10,621 nt of DNA from an uncultured Clostridia bacterium (GTDB lineage: Bacteria; Bacillota; Clostridia; Oscillospirales; Ruminococcaceae), in assembly GCA_947588775.1 (NCBI GenBank), contig CANPZQ010000068.1, positions 1 through 10,621 on the forward strand, in the 5' to 3' direction. A program made the position numbers and the translations under genes. This document shows positions 1 through 5,825 of this stretch, piece after piece (the stretch's first letter is position 1; each line of letters begins with the position of its first letter). Under the pieces are notes generated by a model. That model made no database searches, was not told the DNA's origin, and saw only the letters and a list, made by a program, of their open reading frames with translations.

Positions 1-82
1 TCGCGGCCTGCGGGCCGCGACAAGGGGCTCCGCCCCTTGACCCTGCGGCCTTTGGAAAAGGCCGGCGAAACTTTTTAAGTTT
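1..82. repeat. Chain of four perfect GC-rich hairpins (REP-like intergenic element)
   Basis: Four back-to-back perfect hairpins fill 82 nt: TCGCGGCC (1-8) with GGCCGCGA (13-20); CAAGGGGC (21-28) with GCCCCTTG (32-39); GGCCTTT (47-53) with AAAGGCC (57-63); AAACTT (68-73) with AAGTTT (77-82). Loops are 3-4 nt. The element ends 22 nt beyond the stop of the CotH-family gene, so it would lie in that gene's 3' region. It may continue left of the window. The arrangement resembles dispersed palindromic intergenic repeats of GC-rich Clostridia; this is an impression, not a database match. It could act as a terminator or an mRNA-protecting 3' structure, but there is no long T-tract on either strand. 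Confidence 0.6.
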
Positions 83-103
83 TCTCTGTCGGGGGCGGGA
101 GAG

Positions 104-2638
104 TTATCCCCAACCTCCCCATCCGCCCCAGTTGCCCCAATCAAACGTCGGAAGCTCAGCTTCGAGGCGGCGGGTATTATAGCCGCAGCTCTCTTCGTCG
201 TATCTGTCGGCATACGGGTTGTACTTAAGCGCGGTATATCGGTGCGCGGGGCGAAGCTCAACCGTCGAAACCGGGTTCTTGTCGCTGTCGGTAAGGGTGA
301 GAACCTCGCCCTCCTTGAGGTTGAACCCGAGCTCTACGCAGCCGAGCGCGTCGGGCTTCGAGTAGTTTTTCCCTATAATCTTAACGGTCGCGCCGGGGGC
401 AAGGTTCAGTGTCGGCAAGATGAATTCGTTGGTGCCGTCCGAGAGCGTGAGGCCCTGCGTGGTCGCCATCTCGTCGGAGGTGTTTTTCAGGGTGACGAAA
501 TCGCCGCCCGCCGTGCCTTTATATGCGGCCTCCCAGACGATTATCCCGCCGGTTTTTTTGGTATGAAGCGCAATCTCGATGTTTTCGCCGTAGAGCTCCT
601 CCGAAATTTCGGTTACGGGGTCGTCGACGCGCTGCCCGTTGATTTCCCAGCAGTCGAACTCAACGCCGTTTTCAAGCGTCGCCGAGAGCGGAACCGTCAT
701 TCCCGAGAAGTAGAAGCCGTCGAAGCCCGCTTCGGAGATTTCGTCGGTGGAAGATATTTTCGCGCTGCCGAGGTTAATCTGCGCGCCATCGGCGGGCGGG
801 CAGACGACGTTGAAGCATTCATCTCTTATAAATGTATCCGGGAAAACCTTCGACATCTGCGCGCGAATCGCATACGGGCGTTTTTCAATCCACGTCTTGC
901 AGTTTTGCAGCTCTCCGCCTACGCTCCAGACGCCGGCCTTGCCCTCCTCCGACGCGGCCACAAGCTCATGGAGGCGCATTTCGTGGTATTCGTCGAGATA
1001 GTCGGCGACGCGCTGTTTATTGAAGTAGTACCCCGCCATCGAGCAGAGCTTTTCGACGAAGGCTTCGCGCATATCCTCGCGTTTACAGAGCGCAATCAGT
1101 AAATCGGAGCGTTTATAGTACATATCGCCCTTGTCGTGGACGTCGTCGCGCCAGTCCTCCGGGAACGTCCCGAAGAAATCCTCCTTAAAGAGCTGCTGCA
1201 TGTGGGTGGTGAGGAAGTCGTTTCCGTAGAGCCCGAACGCGAAGTCGGTGTCATAGAGCATATAACGCCACTTCCCGTCGAACGGGGCCTCGTCCGACAT
1301 CGGAACCGAGCCTGACTGATAGCGGAAAACCTTATAGTTGTTATTCGGCCAGTCGCCGTTTCCGATATAGGAGTTGAGCGCATAGTATGTAAGGAAGTTA
1401 TCTATATCAATCAGCTCCGAAAGGGCCTCGAAGTTCTTGTCGTCTGTCAAATCGGTGTAGGCGTAGTCGTACATCGCGCGCCAGTCTGCGTTTTTGCGCG
1501 CCCAGTCGGGGTCGTCCTCGTCCTCTATCATCATATACTCGCAGCCCTTTATAATATCCCATGAGCCGTCCTCGACGTTGTACTTATGGTCGAGGTAGTC
1601 CTCCGAGAACACCTGCTGGAGCCATGCGAAGCCGTAGTATTCGCCGTTTAAGTAAACCGCCGCCGGGCGGGAATATTTTGATTCGATACCGGTCTGCTGC
1701 GCCATCGCCGAAATCGCGTCGTCGCGGGCGAAGAGCGACCCGTTGTCGTTTGCGCAAGCCCGAAGAGCGAGCTTTTTCGCCGAAGCGAGCTTATTTCCCT
1801 CCGAATCCTCCGCCTCGGGGAAGAACTGGTAGCGGAAGCGGTTATTTACGGAATCGTATTCCGAGCGGGCGTAGAGTTTTAAGTTTTTCTGGTCGTTCGA
1901 GCGGCTCCATCCGCCGAAAATCCGAAGCCCGCACTTTTGGGAGATAACCGGCGTGCCGTCGTATTCAAAAACCTCGACGTAGGCTTCGCGCTCCCCCGCC
2001 CTGCCGCGCTGGTTCCAGTTTGCGGGGTCGGTGGGCTGAATTTCGCGGGTGGGGTTGGTCGCAAGGTAGTCGTCCCGCATCTTTCCCGAGATAAAAATCC
2101 CGTCCTCGTAGTTATAGAGGTCGCCTGGGTCGACTGTTATCGAGAAAACAAGGCAGTCGAACCGCTCGGAAATCTCCTTCCCGAGGACATATGAGCGCGT
2201 AACCGGCTCGGAGAAGCTGCCGTCGGCGTATTTTGCGCATGCCGTAACGGTTTCGGAGGTTATTTTTCCGCTCTGAGCTTTAAGGTTAATCGGCTTTCGG
2301 TAGGTTTTCGCGCCGTCGCCGCGAGGGTCGGAGCCGTCGCGGGTATAGAGAATCTCCTCCGCGTTCTCCGCAGAAAGAGCGAGCGACTGCGAGGCGTCAT
2401 AGAACCCCGGGTCGACGGAAAAATGCACCGGCGCGGAATCGGTTTCGCCGATTGCGGGCGGGGTATCGGCCTCTTCGACTTCCCCGGCCGCTTCGGGATT
2501 TTGTTCCGCCGAAACCTCAACGACGGGTGTCGGGTGTTCGGCGACAAAGCGTTCCGCCCACAGCGTTAAAGCGCAGACAGCGGCAAAAACTATCGCAACG
2601 GCCGCGCCGAGCATGGCGCGTTTTTTTCGGAGGGTCAT
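104..2638 (-). CDS. CotH-kinase-family surface protein with chitobiase-C-like and lamin-tail domains
   Basis: 844 residues. The start at 2638 is chosen because AAAGGAG (2646-2652) lies 7 nt upstream; an in-frame ATG at 2644 sits too close to it. The open frame runs on to 3298 but there it is antisense to the GNAT gene. Residues 10-27 form one hydrophobic segment after a basic start (signal peptide or anchor, no lipobox), followed by an acidic, proline-containing linker to about 70. Residues 72-152 resemble the chitobiase C-terminal beta domain (YTRDGSDP). Residues 165-595 are the CotH domain: LRIFGGWSR, KNLKLYAR, NGEYYGFAWLQQ, then acidic motifs DWPNNN (D429) and YDTDFAFG (D463, D465) that fit the kinase-like active site. 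A beta domain follows (607-694), then a lamin-tail-like domain (695-800), and an odd Trp/Gly-rich C-terminus (GNWGGWGGWG). CotH proteins phosphorylate proteins in spore coats, and relatives occur with cellulosomal or surface proteins; the substrate here is unknown. It is transcribed from its own consensus promoter. Confidence 0.88.
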   Translation of the reverse strand: MTLRKKRAMLGAAVAIVFAAVCALTLWAERFVAEHPTPVVEVSAEQNPEAAGEVEEADTPPAIGETDSAPVHFSVDPGFYDASQSLALSAENAEEILYTRDGSDPRGDGAKTYRKPINLKAQSGKITSETVTACAKYADGSFSEPVTRSYVLGKEISERFDCLVFSITVDPGDLYNYEDGIFISGKMRDDYLATNPTREIQPTDPANWNQRGRAGEREAYVEVFEYDGTPVISQKCGLRIFGGWSRSNDQKNLKLYARSEYDSVNNRFRYQFFPEAEDSEGNKLASAKKLALRACANDNGSLFARDDAISAMAQQTGIESKYSRPAAVYLNGEYYGFAWLQQVFSEDYLDHKYNVEDGSWDIIKGCEYMMIEDEDDPDWARKNADWRAMYDYAYTDLTDDKNFEALSELIDIDNFLTYYALNSYIGNGDWPNNNYKVFRYQSGSVPMSDEAPFDGKWRYMLYDTDFAFGLYGNDFLTTHMQQLFKEDFFGTFPEDWRDDVHDKGDMYYKRSDLLIALCKREDMREAFVEKLCSMAGYYFNKQRVADYLDEYHEMRLHELVAASEEGKAGVWSVGGELQNCKTWIEKRPYAIRAQMSKVFPDTFIRDECFNVVCPPADGAQINLGSAKISSTDEISEAGFDGFYFSGMTVPLSATLENGVEFDCWEINGQRVDDPVTEISEELYGENIEIALHTKKTGGIIVWEAAYKGTAGGDFVTLKNTSDEMATTQGLTLSDGTNEFILPTLNLAPGATVKIIGKNYSKPDALGCVELGFNLKEGEVLTLTDSDKNPVSTVELRPAHRYTALKYNPYADRYDEESCGYNTRRLEAELPTFDWGNWGGWGGWG

Positions 2639-2678
2639 AAACATGCTCCTTTCATTCAGGGCGGAAATATACATTATA

Positions 2679-2707
2679 ATTATAGCATACGAAAGGTGAT
2701 TTGTCAA
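2679..2707 (-). promoter_or_regulatory. Consensus sigma-A promoter of the CotH-family gene
   Basis: On the minus strand TTGACA (2702-2707), a 17-nt spacer and TATAAT (2679-2684) match the consensus exactly, with a TGC extended -10 just upstream. The start codon lies about 40 nt downstream of the -10. Its -35 is only 20 bp from the -35 of the divergent GNAT promoter. Confidence 0.85.
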
Positions 2708-2727
2708 ATAAAAAGAAAGGCCGCGGC

Positions 2728-2756
2728 TTGACGGCTGCGCGCGGGCATGATAAAAT
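2728..2756 (+). promoter_or_regulatory. Sigma-A promoter of the GNAT gene
   Basis: TTGACG (2728-2733), a 17-nt spacer and TAAAAT (2751-2756), with a TGA extended -10. This leaves a leader of about 20 nt before the ATG at 2783. It is divergent from the CotH promoter, with 20 bp between the two -35 boxes, so one bound protein could affect both genes. Confidence 0.75.
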
Positions 2757-2782
2757 ATATCAAAAAACAAAGGAGGCGCGAA

Positions 2783-3223
2783 ATGGTAACTTTGCGAGAG
2801 GTAGATATTACCAATTTCAGCGAGGTGGTGAACCTCAAGCGCGAGAGCGTTCAGTACGTCGGGAGCCCGGAATACGTCCTTGCCGAGGCGTATATCTATC
2901 GCGACGACTGCACGGCCTACGCGATTTACGCTGACGAAAGAGCGGTGGGGCTTGTAATCGTCCGCGACCGCCCGGAGGAGGGGCGACCCTATTCGTTCAC
3001 GGGGATATTCATCGCCGACGACGAACAGCGAAAGGGCTACGGACAAGCGGCGGTAGAGGCGATTATGCGAAAATTCCGCGAGGAACGGCTTCGCGCCGAC
3101 GTTGAGATTCAGGTTCACAGTCAGAACGAGCCCGCGCTGAAAATTTACCGGCGGTGCGGGTTTAAAGAGGTCGGCAGGGCGAAGTGGAACGGGGATTTTT
3201 GGGTGATGAGGGCGGAGGTTTAG
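2783..3223 (+). CDS. GNAT-family N-acetyltransferase (BltD/PaiA-like)
   Basis: 146 residues. The start at 2783 is chosen because AGGAGG (2771-2776) lies 6 nt upstream; an earlier in-frame ATG at 2747 overlaps the -10 region. GNAT enzymes transfer an acetyl group from acetyl-CoA to an amine. The acetyl-CoA pyrophosphate loop is clear as Q82-R83-K84-G85-Y86-G87 after FTGIFIADD, and the C-terminal motif N115-x2-A-x2-IY-x3-GF (115-127) is present. The N-terminal half (ESVQYVGSPEYVLAEAY) resembles the polyamine-type acetyltransferases BltD and PaiA, so a polyamine or similar small amine is a reasonable but unproven substrate. It is a single-gene unit; a U repeat begins 11 nt after its stop, in the same orientation, and may serve as its 3' structure. 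No signal peptide, so cytosolic. Confidence 0.88.
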   Translation: MVTLREVDITNFSEVVNLKRESVQYVGSPEYVLAEAYIYRDDCTAYAIYADERAVGLVIVRDRPEEGRPYSFTGIFIADDEQRKGYGQAAVEAIMRKFREERLRADVEIQVHSQNEPALKIYRRCGFKEVGRAKWNGDFWVMRAEV

Positions 3224-3233
3224 GGGGAAGGGA

Positions 3234-3423
3234 GCGCGGCGGGGAAAGCGGGGAATATGCTGCAAGACTTCGGGGGTGGGCGGGTGGGACCGACGCAACA
3301 GCTTTCCCCGCCGCGCGGGCGGTCAGCTGGAAGCCCGATGGGAGCCGCGCGCCCAATTCCCCGCCTGAGCCGAATCCCACCCCCCGGAGCCGCAGGCGGA
3401 GCGGGGGTGGGTGAGGCTCAGGC
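3234..3423 (+). repeat. Structured repeat U, copy A (subtype alpha)
   Basis: A 190-nt unit. Hairpin I has a perfect 16-bp stem (3234-3249 with 3301-3316, GCGCGGCGGGGAAAGC) and a 51-nt loop carrying the quadruplex motif GGGGGTGGGCGGGTGGG (3272-3288). A linker of about 46 nt ends in GCGCGCCCAATTCC. Hairpin II has a perfect 9-bp outer stem GCCTGAGCC/GGCTCAGGC (3363-3371 with 3415-3423) and an inner CCCACCCCC/GGGGGTGGG stem (3376-3384 with 3403-3411). Conserved CCGAATCCC and GGGTGAGG border hairpin II. It lies directly downstream of the GNAT gene in the same orientation. Copy D is nearly identical in the stems, linker and hairpin II, but diverges in the first half of the loop. Confidence 0.85.
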
Positions 3424-3462
3424 CTTAGCAGCAGGCCGTGGTTTTTGAAAAACCCGATTAGT

Positions 3463-3504
3463 CTGCCTCTATCCTCTAACCCTCTAACGCTCTAACCTCT
3501 AAAA
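3463..3504 (-). repeat. Degenerate octamer array (GTTAGAGN), copy 1
   Basis: Read on the minus strand, an 8-nt unit GTTAGAGN repeats about four times, starting at the T-tract that follows hairpin II of copy B and ending in GATAGAGGCAG. The same array occurs at 5457-5498, and a degenerate version follows the aminotransferase terminator at 3726-3766. All three begin with TTTTAGA or TTTTTAGA immediately after a hairpin. Function is unknown. The unit is too short and lacks spacers, so it is not a CRISPR array. Confidence 0.7.
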
Positions 3505-3700
3505 GCCCAACCCTCACCCATCCCCACTCAGCCCCGCAAGGGGGCTTCGGGGAATGGGATTCGGCTTGGACCGGAGTTGGGTGCGCGGGGTGTTTTGGGT
3601 TTTGCGCGTAAATCCGGCGCGGCGAAGGGGGCTGATTTCCTGCGCCCACCCGCCCGCCCTCCAAGGTTTCCCGCTATTTTCCCGCCCCCTTCGCCGCGCC
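3504..3700 (-). repeat. Structured repeat U, copy B (subtype beta)
   Basis: A 197-nt unit on the minus strand, tail to tail with copy A. Hairpin I is a perfect 16-bp stem (3616-3631 with 3685-3700, GGCGCGGCGAAGGGGG and its complement) around a 53-nt loop with the quadruplex motif on the minus strand (CCCACCCGCCCGCCC on plus, 3645-3659). The linker ends in GCGCACCCAACTCC. Hairpin II (about 3504-3570) keeps CCGAATCCC and GGGTGAGG, but its outer stem is of the CCAA/TTGG type instead of the CCTGAG/CTCAGG of copy A. A TTTT tract follows. It lies about 105 nt past the aminotransferase stop, in the same orientation as that gene. Confidence 0.85.
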
Positions 3701-3725
3701 TCTCCCTCCAAAACATCAAAGCACC

Positions 3726-3766
3726 CCTTCTATCCTCTACCCCTATAACCTTCTAACATCTAAAAA
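3726..3766 (-). repeat. Degenerate octamer array, copy 3 (after the aminotransferase terminator)
   Basis: On the minus strand the sequence starts at the terminator T-tract (TTTTTAGATGTTAGA) and continues with degraded GTTAGARN units to GATAGAAGG. It aligns position by position with the arrays at 3463-3504 and 5457-5498, but with several changed bases. It suggests the octamer array is attached to terminator-like hairpins in general and not only to the U unit. Confidence 0.55.
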
Positions 3767-3793
3767 GCGGCCCGCCCCCCTCGCGTGCCGCTT
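3762..3793 (-). terminator. Rho-independent terminator of the aminotransferase gene
   Basis: On the minus strand AAGCGGC (3787-3793) pairs with GCCGCTT (3765-3771) around a GC-rich loop and runs into a five-T tract. It begins 13 nt after the stop codon of the aminotransferase gene. The U repeat copy B lies beyond it, so transcription would normally end before reaching the repeat. Confidence 0.65.
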
Positions 3794-3805
3794 CTCCTAT
3801 TCAAT

Positions 3806-5083
3806 TCACTCCCCCAACAGCCCCTCCGCCGTTGCCGCCTTGACCGCGACGCAGAAAATCTCAATCGCGACCTTCAGCTCCTCAAGGGTCGGGTAGGTCG
3901 GCGCGATGCGGATATTTCTGTCCTCGGGGTCGACGCCGTAGGGGAAGGTCGCGCCGGCGGCGGTAAGGGTCACGCCGGCCTCCTTGCAGAGCGCGACGGT
4001 GCGCTTCGCGGTGCCGGGCTCGCCGTCGAACGAGATAAAGTAGCCGCCCTTCGGCCTCGACCAGCTTCCGATTCCGAGCGGCAAGAGCTCGCGGTCAAGC
4101 GTGTCTAAAACCGCGTCGAATTTCGGCTTGATAATCGCGCGGTGCTTTTTCATATGCTCAAGAATACCCTCGTAGGTCTTGAAAAATTTCGCATGCCGGA
4201 GCTGATTGAGCTTGTCGTAGCCGATAGTCTGGTATGCCATCTGCGCCTTCATGAAATTGATGTTTTCTTCACTCGCGCCGATGATTGCGACCCCGCCGCC
4301 GGGGAAGCTTATTTTTGACGTGGAAGCGAAAATCAGCACCATGTCGGGATTTCCGGCGTGCTTGCATTCATCTAAAATATTTAAAATTCTCGGAACGTTG
4401 TCGTCAAGGCTGTGTACGCAGTACGCGTCGTCCCAGAAAATTCTGAAGTCAGGGGCCTTGGGCTTTAGGTTTGCAAAGCGGGTAACTACGCGGTCCGAGT
4501 ATACTACGCCGGTCGGGTTCGCATAGCGCGGAACGCACCAGATTCCCTTTATCGCCTCGTCCTCCGAAACGAGCTTTTCCACCATATCCATATCGGGGCC
4601 GTCCGGGAGCATCGGAACGGTTATCATCTCGATTCCGAACGCCTCGCAGATGGCAAAGTGCCTGTCATAGCCCGGCGCGGGGCAGAGCCATTTGACCTTT
4701 TCGCATCTGCACCACGGCCTCGGGGAGCCCTTAACGCCGAGGAGCATTGCCTTTGCCAGAACGTCGTACATCATCTGCAGGGAAGAGTTTCCGCCGATGA
4801 TAATCTCCCATCTTCCGACGCCAATCATGTCCATAAAGAGGCGTTTCGCCTCGTAAATCCCGTCTAAGACGCCGTAATTGCGGCAGTCCACGCCGCTTTC
4901 GGAAAAGTGGTCGCCGTCGAGGCAGTGGGTGAGCATCTCGTTCGAGAGGTCGAGCTGTTCGGTCGAGGGCTTCCCGCGGGACATGTCAAGCTTAAGCCCG
5001 CGCTGTTTATATTCCTCAAGAAGCGAGGTCTGGGCGGCGTAAAATTCCTTAAGGTCGGCCTTGGAAAATTCCCTGAGAGTCAT
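3806..5083 (-). CDS. Aspartate aminotransferase, class Ic (PLP fold type I)
   Basis: 425 residues. The start at 5083 has AAAGGAG 7 nt upstream; the longer open frame reading from 5140 has no such site. The protein matches the type Ic aspartate aminotransferases known from actinobacteria and Clostridia (AspC/AspT-like, including M. tuberculosis Rv3722c), which exchange the amino group between aspartate and 2-oxoglutarate. Family signatures are LDMSRGKPSTEQLDLSN near residues 32-48, the PLP-contacting YANPTG (N189), FWDDAY (D219, Y221), the Schiff-base lysine in STSKISFPGGG (K257) and the substrate carboxylate arginine in NIRIAP (R392). Length is typical. It is a single-gene unit with its own promoter and terminator. 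Unusually, it is enclosed by two approximately 470-bp inverted repeat pairs (U copies A-B and C-D). Exact substrate preference is inferred from the family. Confidence 0.92.
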   Translation of the reverse strand: MTLREFSKADLKEFYAAQTSLLEEYKQRGLKLDMSRGKPSTEQLDLSNEMLTHCLDGDHFSESGVDCRNYGVLDGIYEAKRLFMDMIGVGRWEIIIGGNSSLQMMYDVLAKAMLLGVKGSPRPWCRCEKVKWLCPAPGYDRHFAICEAFGIEMITVPMLPDGPDMDMVEKLVSEDEAIKGIWCVPRYANPTGVVYSDRVVTRFANLKPKAPDFRIFWDDAYCVHSLDDNVPRILNILDECKHAGNPDMVLIFASTSKISFPGGGVAIIGASEENINFMKAQMAYQTIGYDKLNQLRHAKFFKTYEGILEHMKKHRAIIKPKFDAVLDTLDRELLPLGIGSWSRPKGGYFISFDGEPGTAKRTVALCKEAGVTLTAAGATFPYGVDPEDRNIRIAPTYPTLEELKVAIEIFCVAVKAATAEGLLGE

Positions 5084-5111
5084 GTCAAATCTCCTTTGCG
5101 CTTTTTTATAT

Positions 5112-5140
5112 ATTATAGTATGCGCGCCCCGAAAATGCAA
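5112..5140 (-). promoter_or_regulatory. Promoter of the aminotransferase gene
   Basis: On the minus strand a perfect TATAAT (5112-5117) stands 17 nt from TTGCAT (5135-5140), a weak -35 match. The -10 is 28 nt upstream of the start codon. The region to the left edge of repeat C (5141-5259) is AT-rich and holds no gene. Confidence 0.65.
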
Positions 5141-5259
5141 GTGTGTTTTTCGATTTATGCAAAAATATCGGCAAAAGGACAGTTTTTGCGGGATTCAGAG
5201 GGGGAAAATAACCAAGTTGCACTATAAATATGCAAAGGGAAGAGGTGTTTGGGAGGGGA

Positions 5260-5456
5260 GGCGCGGCGAAGGGGGCGGGGAGGTCAGAGGGAAGGTTGGG
5301 AGGGCGGGCGGGTGGGCGCAGGAAATCAGCCCCCTTCGCCGCGCCGGATTTGCACGCAAAACCCCAAACACCTCGCGCGCCCAACCCCGGCCCAATCCGA
5401 ATCCCGTCCCCCGAAGCCCCCTTGCGGGGCGGAGAGGGGATGGGTGAGGGTTGGGC
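5260..5456 (+). repeat. Structured repeat U, copy C (subtype beta)
   Basis: A 197-nt unit, nearly identical to copy B but on the opposite strand. Hairpin I has a perfect 16-bp stem (5260-5275 with 5330-5345) and a 54-nt loop with five G-tracts (5298-5316). The linker ends in GCGCGCCCAACCCC. Hairpin II spans 5390-5456 with an outer stem GCCCAATCC/GGGTTGGGC (one G-T pair) and the conserved CCGAATCCC and GGGTGAGG. TTTT follows (5457-5460). It stands between two divergently transcribed genes, so it cannot simply be a 3' terminator of either. Confidence 0.85.
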
Positions 5457-5498
5457 TTTTAGAGGTTAGAGTGTTAGAGTGTTAGAGGATAGAGGCAG
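5457..5498 (+). repeat. Degenerate octamer array (GTTAGAGN), copy 2
   Basis: Starts at the TTTT after hairpin II of copy C and repeats GGTTAGAG, TGTTAGAG, TGTTAGAG, GATAGAGG before GCAG. It is the inverted counterpart of the array at 3463-3504, differing at two of about 42 positions. Confidence 0.7.
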
Positions 5499-5538
5499 CA
5501 TAACCAAGTTTCGCAAAAAATCGCGGCCCACAGCAAAA

Positions 5539-5728
5539 GCCTGAGCCTCACCCACCCCCGCTCCGCCTGCGGCTCCGGGGGGTGGGATTCGGCTCAGGCG
5601 GGGTATTGGGCGCGCGGCTCCCATCCGGCTTCCAGCTGACCGCCCGCGCGGCGGGGAAAGCTGTTGCGTCGGGCCCACCCACCCGCCCCCTCGGGTTTCG
5701 CGCCACCTCCCCGCTTTCCCCGCCGCGC
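5539..5728 (-). repeat. Structured repeat U, copy D (subtype alpha)
   Basis: A 190-nt unit on the minus strand, tail to tail with copy C across 82 nt. Hairpin I has a perfect 16-bp stem (5646-5661 with 5713-5728), the same stem sequence as copy A, around a 51-nt loop with the minus-strand quadruplex motif (plus strand CCCACCCACCCGCCCCC, 5674-5690). Hairpin II (5539-5599) matches copy A base for base, and on the minus strand is followed by TTTT. The first half of the loop differs from copy A, while the stem and G-tract half are conserved. Confidence 0.85.
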
Positions 5729-5767
5729 TTCCCCTCACATTTTCCAAAAATTTTCCCTTCTCCCCTC

Positions 5768-5796
5768 TTGCTTTTTTCCTCGCAATATGCCATACT
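5768..5796 (+). promoter_or_regulatory. Extended -10 promoter of the GH3 gene
   Basis: TTGCTT (5768-5773), a 17-nt spacer and CATACT (5791-5796) with TGC directly before it. Only 4 of 6 bases fit the -10 consensus, so the extended element probably matters. AAGGAGG (5812-5818) then precedes the ATG at 5826 by 7 nt. The promoter starts 40 bp after repeat D. Confidence 0.55.
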
Positions 5797-5825
5797 TACC
5801 TTAACAACTGCAAGGAGGTAAAATC

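Noticed and set aside
242..1102. Long plus-strand open frame opposite the CotH gene
   Set aside because: It is the complement of a clear CotH-family protein in GC-rich DNA; composition alone keeps it open, and no domain or ribosome site supports it.
2639..3298. Extension of the CotH open frame upstream to 3298 on the minus strand
   Set aside because: It is antisense to the well-supported GNAT gene and crosses a consensus promoter; the ribosome site at 2646-2652 fixes the real start.
3463..3766. CRISPR array
   Set aside because: The octamer units are contiguous, only four or so, and have no unique spacers.
3234..5728. Composite transposon around the aminotransferase
   Set aside because: No transposase or integrase lies in the repeats or between them, and no target duplication could be recognised; the inverted repeats are reported as such instead.
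5230..5793. Several Pro/Arg/Gly-rich open frames across the repeat regions 3162-3748 and 5106-5821
   Set aside because: They follow the hairpin arms of the U repeats, occur in many frames at once and show low-complexity translations without ribosome sites.
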